Both the position numbers and the translations under genes were made by a program. Below the pieces are notes generated by a model. The model ran no database searches. It was not told the origin of the DNA and saw only the letters and a list, made by a program, of their open reading frames with translations. A DNA stretch of 64,000 nucleotides from Hyphomicrobium_A sp963817485 (lineage in GTDB: Bacteria; Pseudomonadota; Alphaproteobacteria; Rhizobiales; Hyphomicrobiaceae). The DNA is taken from positions 40,580 to 104,579 of the forward strand of contig CAWFOR010000009.1 of NCBI GenBank assembly GCA_963817485.1. The letters run 5' to 3'. Positions 62,464-64,000 of the stretch are shown piece after piece. How positions within the stretch are numbered: position 1 is the stretch's first letter; each line of letters begins with the position of its first letter.

Positions 62464-62491
62464 TGTCCTAAGTTGAGGACAAGGGTGTCCT
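62464..62491. repeat. TGTCCT inverted and direct repeat
   Basis: TGTCCT-AAGTTG-AGGACA (62464-62481) is a perfect 6-bp inverted repeat, and TGTCCTAA recurs at 62486. It lies 60 bases after the tRNA. It could be the end of a lost insertion sequence or a protein-binding site; no transposase is nearby. Confidence 0.4.
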
Positions 62492-62586
62492 AATTCAGCT
62501 TGCTGTAAGCCGCCCCCCGTATAGGCGAGGGCGCGGCTCCCGTCCTTCCCGGCGAGCCGCAGTAGCGATTACCCGTTGATCCTTAC

Positions 62587-62616
62587 CCCGGTCGCGCGCA
62601 TGCGGCCGGGCTTTTT
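62587..62616 (+). terminator. Intrinsic terminator
   Basis: CCCGGTCGC (62587-62595) pairs with GCGGCCGGG (62602-62610, one T-G pair) around GCGCAT, followed by CTTTTT. It may end the tRNA transcript. Confidence 0.65.
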
Positions 62617-62648
62617 GTTGGGAGAGACTACCTTAGCGCCGCGCACGC

Positions 62649-62861
62649 CTTGAGGGTCTGCTCGCCGGCGCCGACGCGGACCTGCTCCGCTTCTCCGAAG
62701 CGTTCGATGACGCGGAGAAGCTGCTCGCCGCGACGGCGCGCATGGGGCTTGAGGGCATCGTCTCGAAAAAGCGCGACCAGCCTTTACCGATCGGGCAAGT
62801 CAAGGTGAAGACGGCGGCGTGGCGCGAAGTGAACCGCGACCGCTGGGAAATGTTTCGCTAA
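62649..62861 (+). pseudogene. LigD-type ATP-dependent DNA ligase remnant
   Basis: Seventy codons in one open frame match the middle-to-C-terminal part of the ligase domain of LigD: LLRFSEAFDDAEKLLAATAR, MGLEGIVSKKRDQP with the EGIVSKK motif, and VKVKTAAWREVNRDRWEMF with the K-x-K-T motif. There is no start codon or adenylation Lys region. The segment between the two motifs is shortened. A dead fragment; LigD normally acts in bacterial end joining with Ku. Confidence 0.65.
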
Positions 62862-62926
62862 CCCGGTTCCAACCAAATTGTCTGTGTCCGCAGGAACTCG
62901 AAGAAGTCGGCGTGCGTAGAGTGGGT

Positions 62927-63364
62927 ATGGCTGCGCGCGACCCAAAGATGGTCTTGGTAGTCGAGGACGAGCCGGTAGTCAGAATGGTCGCGGCAGAAAC
63001 CTTGGCTGAGGCCGGCTATCTGATCCTGGAAGCTGGCACTGGCGGTGAGGCCCTGCAGATCATTACTTCCGGAGCACCGCTAAGCGCCGTCGTAACGGAT
63101 GTTGAGATGCCCGGCAAAGTGGATGGGCTTGAGCTGGCCAAGGTCATAGAAAAGCGCTGGCCGCAGATCGCGGTTGTTATCGTCTCCGGGCGACAACTCC
63201 CACCACCACACGAACTCCCGCAGAAAGCAGTTTTTCTGCCAAAGAAAGCCCTATTCGCCGGAGCAGCTACGTTGCGGCTCTTGGAGTGGCTCTGTGAGGC
63301 TCCGCGGGAGGTAAAGTGCAGGGCATATGGCACGAGGCGAACCGCCACCGCTGGGAGTTGTTAG
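62927..63364 (+). CDS. Response regulator, receiver domain only
   Basis: About 145 residues. KMVLVVEDEPVVRMVAAETL holds the acidic pocket, AVVTDVEMPGKVDGLELAKV the phosphoacceptor Asp, VVIVSGRQ the conserved Ser region and VFLPKKALFA the Lys. Stand-alone receivers of this type are abundant in rhizobia. The last ~35 residues do not look like a receiver and overlap, in another frame, a LigD-like tail (WHEANRHRWELL), so the 3' end may be fused to foreign sequence. Start at ATG in GTGGGTATGG; no histidine kinase nearby. Confidence 0.72.
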   Translation: MAARDPKMVLVVEDEPVVRMVAAETLAEAGYLILEAGTGGEALQIITSGAPLSAVVTDVEMPGKVDGLELAKVIEKRWPQIAVVIVSGRQLPPPHELPQKAVFLPKKALFAGAATLRLLEWLCEAPREVKCRAYGTRRTATAGSC

Positions 63365-63464
63365 CGGGCATCCGCCTTGCTGCGCCGCACGGTAGCCCAA
63401 TTGCTCCGATGAGCAGAGCAGCGATAAGGTGTGGTTGGTCCGCACATGAAAGGAGCGCGCGCAG

Positions 63465-63687
63465 ATGCAGTTGGCTCCTGAAGCATTCGACCCAGCGACC
63501 GTGGCAATGATGGGGCGGGTTTGCGATGGCGCTTGGGACGAGGCTACGAACCGGCTATCGCTTTTCTCGGCCAGAACTCGACTGGTCTGCGCAATATCCT
63601 CGCTTTGCGCGTTATGGCAGCCGTTGCCAATGGCGAGCGAGATACGGATCGGCTCCGGTTGATGGCCTTGGCCGCGCTTGACGCTTG
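63465..63687 (+). CDS. Small conserved hypothetical protein (frameshift)
   Basis: About 73 residues when corrected. MQLAPEAFDPATVAMMGRVC, DGAWDEA lie in one frame; near 63545 one extra base shifts it, and the rest reads PAIAFLGQNSTGLRNILALR and VMAAVANGERDTDRLRLMAL. This is a pattern seen in small rhizobial proteins of unknown function (helical, cytosolic). Uncorrected, the frame ends at 63662. Confidence 0.5.
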
Positions 63688-63714
63688 ATGCGCTCGATGA
63701 TGGCTGAAGCGTCG

Positions 63715-64000
63715 GCTACGACGCCGATGCGGTAGGACAGTTCCCCGCTATTAAGCGCGCGACCATAGAAACCAGCACTTTGGGTTCTCCGGCTTTTTGA
63801 TGTGTGCTCCCTTTGCGCAAGCTCCGTGCAAATTGCCAAGGCCGCTGTAGACCACGAACGGCAGCATCCGTTCATCAAGCCTCTGGCAAAGTTGTGAGCT
63901 GTCGCCATCGGGCAGCGCATGATCGAGAACTGCAGCCGACAAGCCGTCATGCTCGACCAGCACAAGGGCGTGATGAAGCGTGGATGTCACGACTGTCGTC
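63715..64000 (-). CDS. Receiver-domain protein, partial and frameshifted
   Basis: The gene enters from the right edge. ALVLVEHDGLSAAVLDHALP contains the phosphoacceptor-like Asp, LCQRLDERMLPFVVYSGLGN follows, then GAHIKKPENP with the conserved Lys. A C-run near 63775 appears one base short; in the next frame the protein continues KVLVSMVARLIAGN and stops at 63715. Uncorrected it stops at 63751. Similar short receivers are common in rhizobia. The N-terminus with the acidic pocket is outside the window. Confidence 0.6.

Noticed and set aside
62464..62491. Intact insertion sequence beside the tRNA
   Set aside because: Only a short TGTCCT repeat is present; no transposase frame or matching second end was found.

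Overview
The window is GC-rich DNA from an alphaproteobacterium, most probably a member of the Hyphomicrobiales (Rhizobiales). The case rests on a glnB-glnA pair behind a sigma-54-type promoter, DUF1134/EipA, DUF1489, DUF4846, DUF3175 and LssY_C-type proteins, and a dense set of short signal-peptide proteins typical of Bradyrhizobium/Xanthobacter relatives. Genus cannot be fixed by eye. No rRNA, CRISPR array or intact transposase was seen.

Layout. 0-6 kb: the 5' part of an FAD monooxygenase, small membrane/secreted proteins, a GST-like protein and uvrA (two compensating frameshifts). 5.9-9 kb: a decayed island with an orphan HicB, a hicA stub broken by a palindromic repeat, a truncated TIGR02391 gene, a duplicated ~85-bp element and a WxPGYW-type secreted protein. 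9.2-22.5 kb: HdeD-like protein, coiled-coil protein, DUF2314, MaoC-like protein, fatty acid desaturase, aldo/keto reductase, an ArsR-SDR pair with a palindromic operator, and an LssY_C protein. 22.6-29.2 kb: DoxD/DoxA-like protein, two cupins, DUF72, DUF3175, a bactofilin-like protein, a Crp/Fnr regulator and a FlK-like thioesterase. 29.4-36 kb: an envelope block (polysaccharide deacetylase, EipA-like DUF1134 protein, L,D-transpeptidase, TPR protein) and nnrD/nnrE. 36-38 kb: glnB-glnA with a strong terminator. 38-50 kb: DUF4846, small membrane proteins, a histidinol-phosphate-type aminotransferase, DUF1489, an ICMT-like methyltransferase, a coiled-coil secreted protein, an NYN/LOTUS gene abutting a truncated GNAT gene, and mgtE. 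50-55 kb: two more deacetylases, a tandem HhH-type protein and CFA synthase. 55.5-59.7 kb: an amino-sugar operon (BadF-type kinase, SIS deaminase, nagA) divergent from murQ. 59.7-64 kb: YidB-like protein and a three-repeat secreted protein, then a degraded tail around a tRNA-Arg with remnants of an L,D-transpeptidase and LigD, plus response-regulator genes.

How the genes fit together. The strongest theme is the cell envelope. Three related NodB-type deacetylases, an EipA-like periplasmic protein, an L,D-transpeptidase, CFA synthase and a MurNAc/GlcNAc recycling module all lie in one 30-kb stretch. Nitrogen signalling (PII and glutamine synthetase) sits in the middle.

Caveat on quality. About a dozen genes, including core ones (uvrA, nnrD/nnrE), are broken by single short indels although the downstream frame still encodes the conserved remainder. 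I read most of these as sequence/assembly errors rather than gene death, and annotate those genes across the break. Genes shortened without a recoverable remainder (hicA, TIGR02391, GNAT, ligD, the second transpeptidase) look like real remnants.
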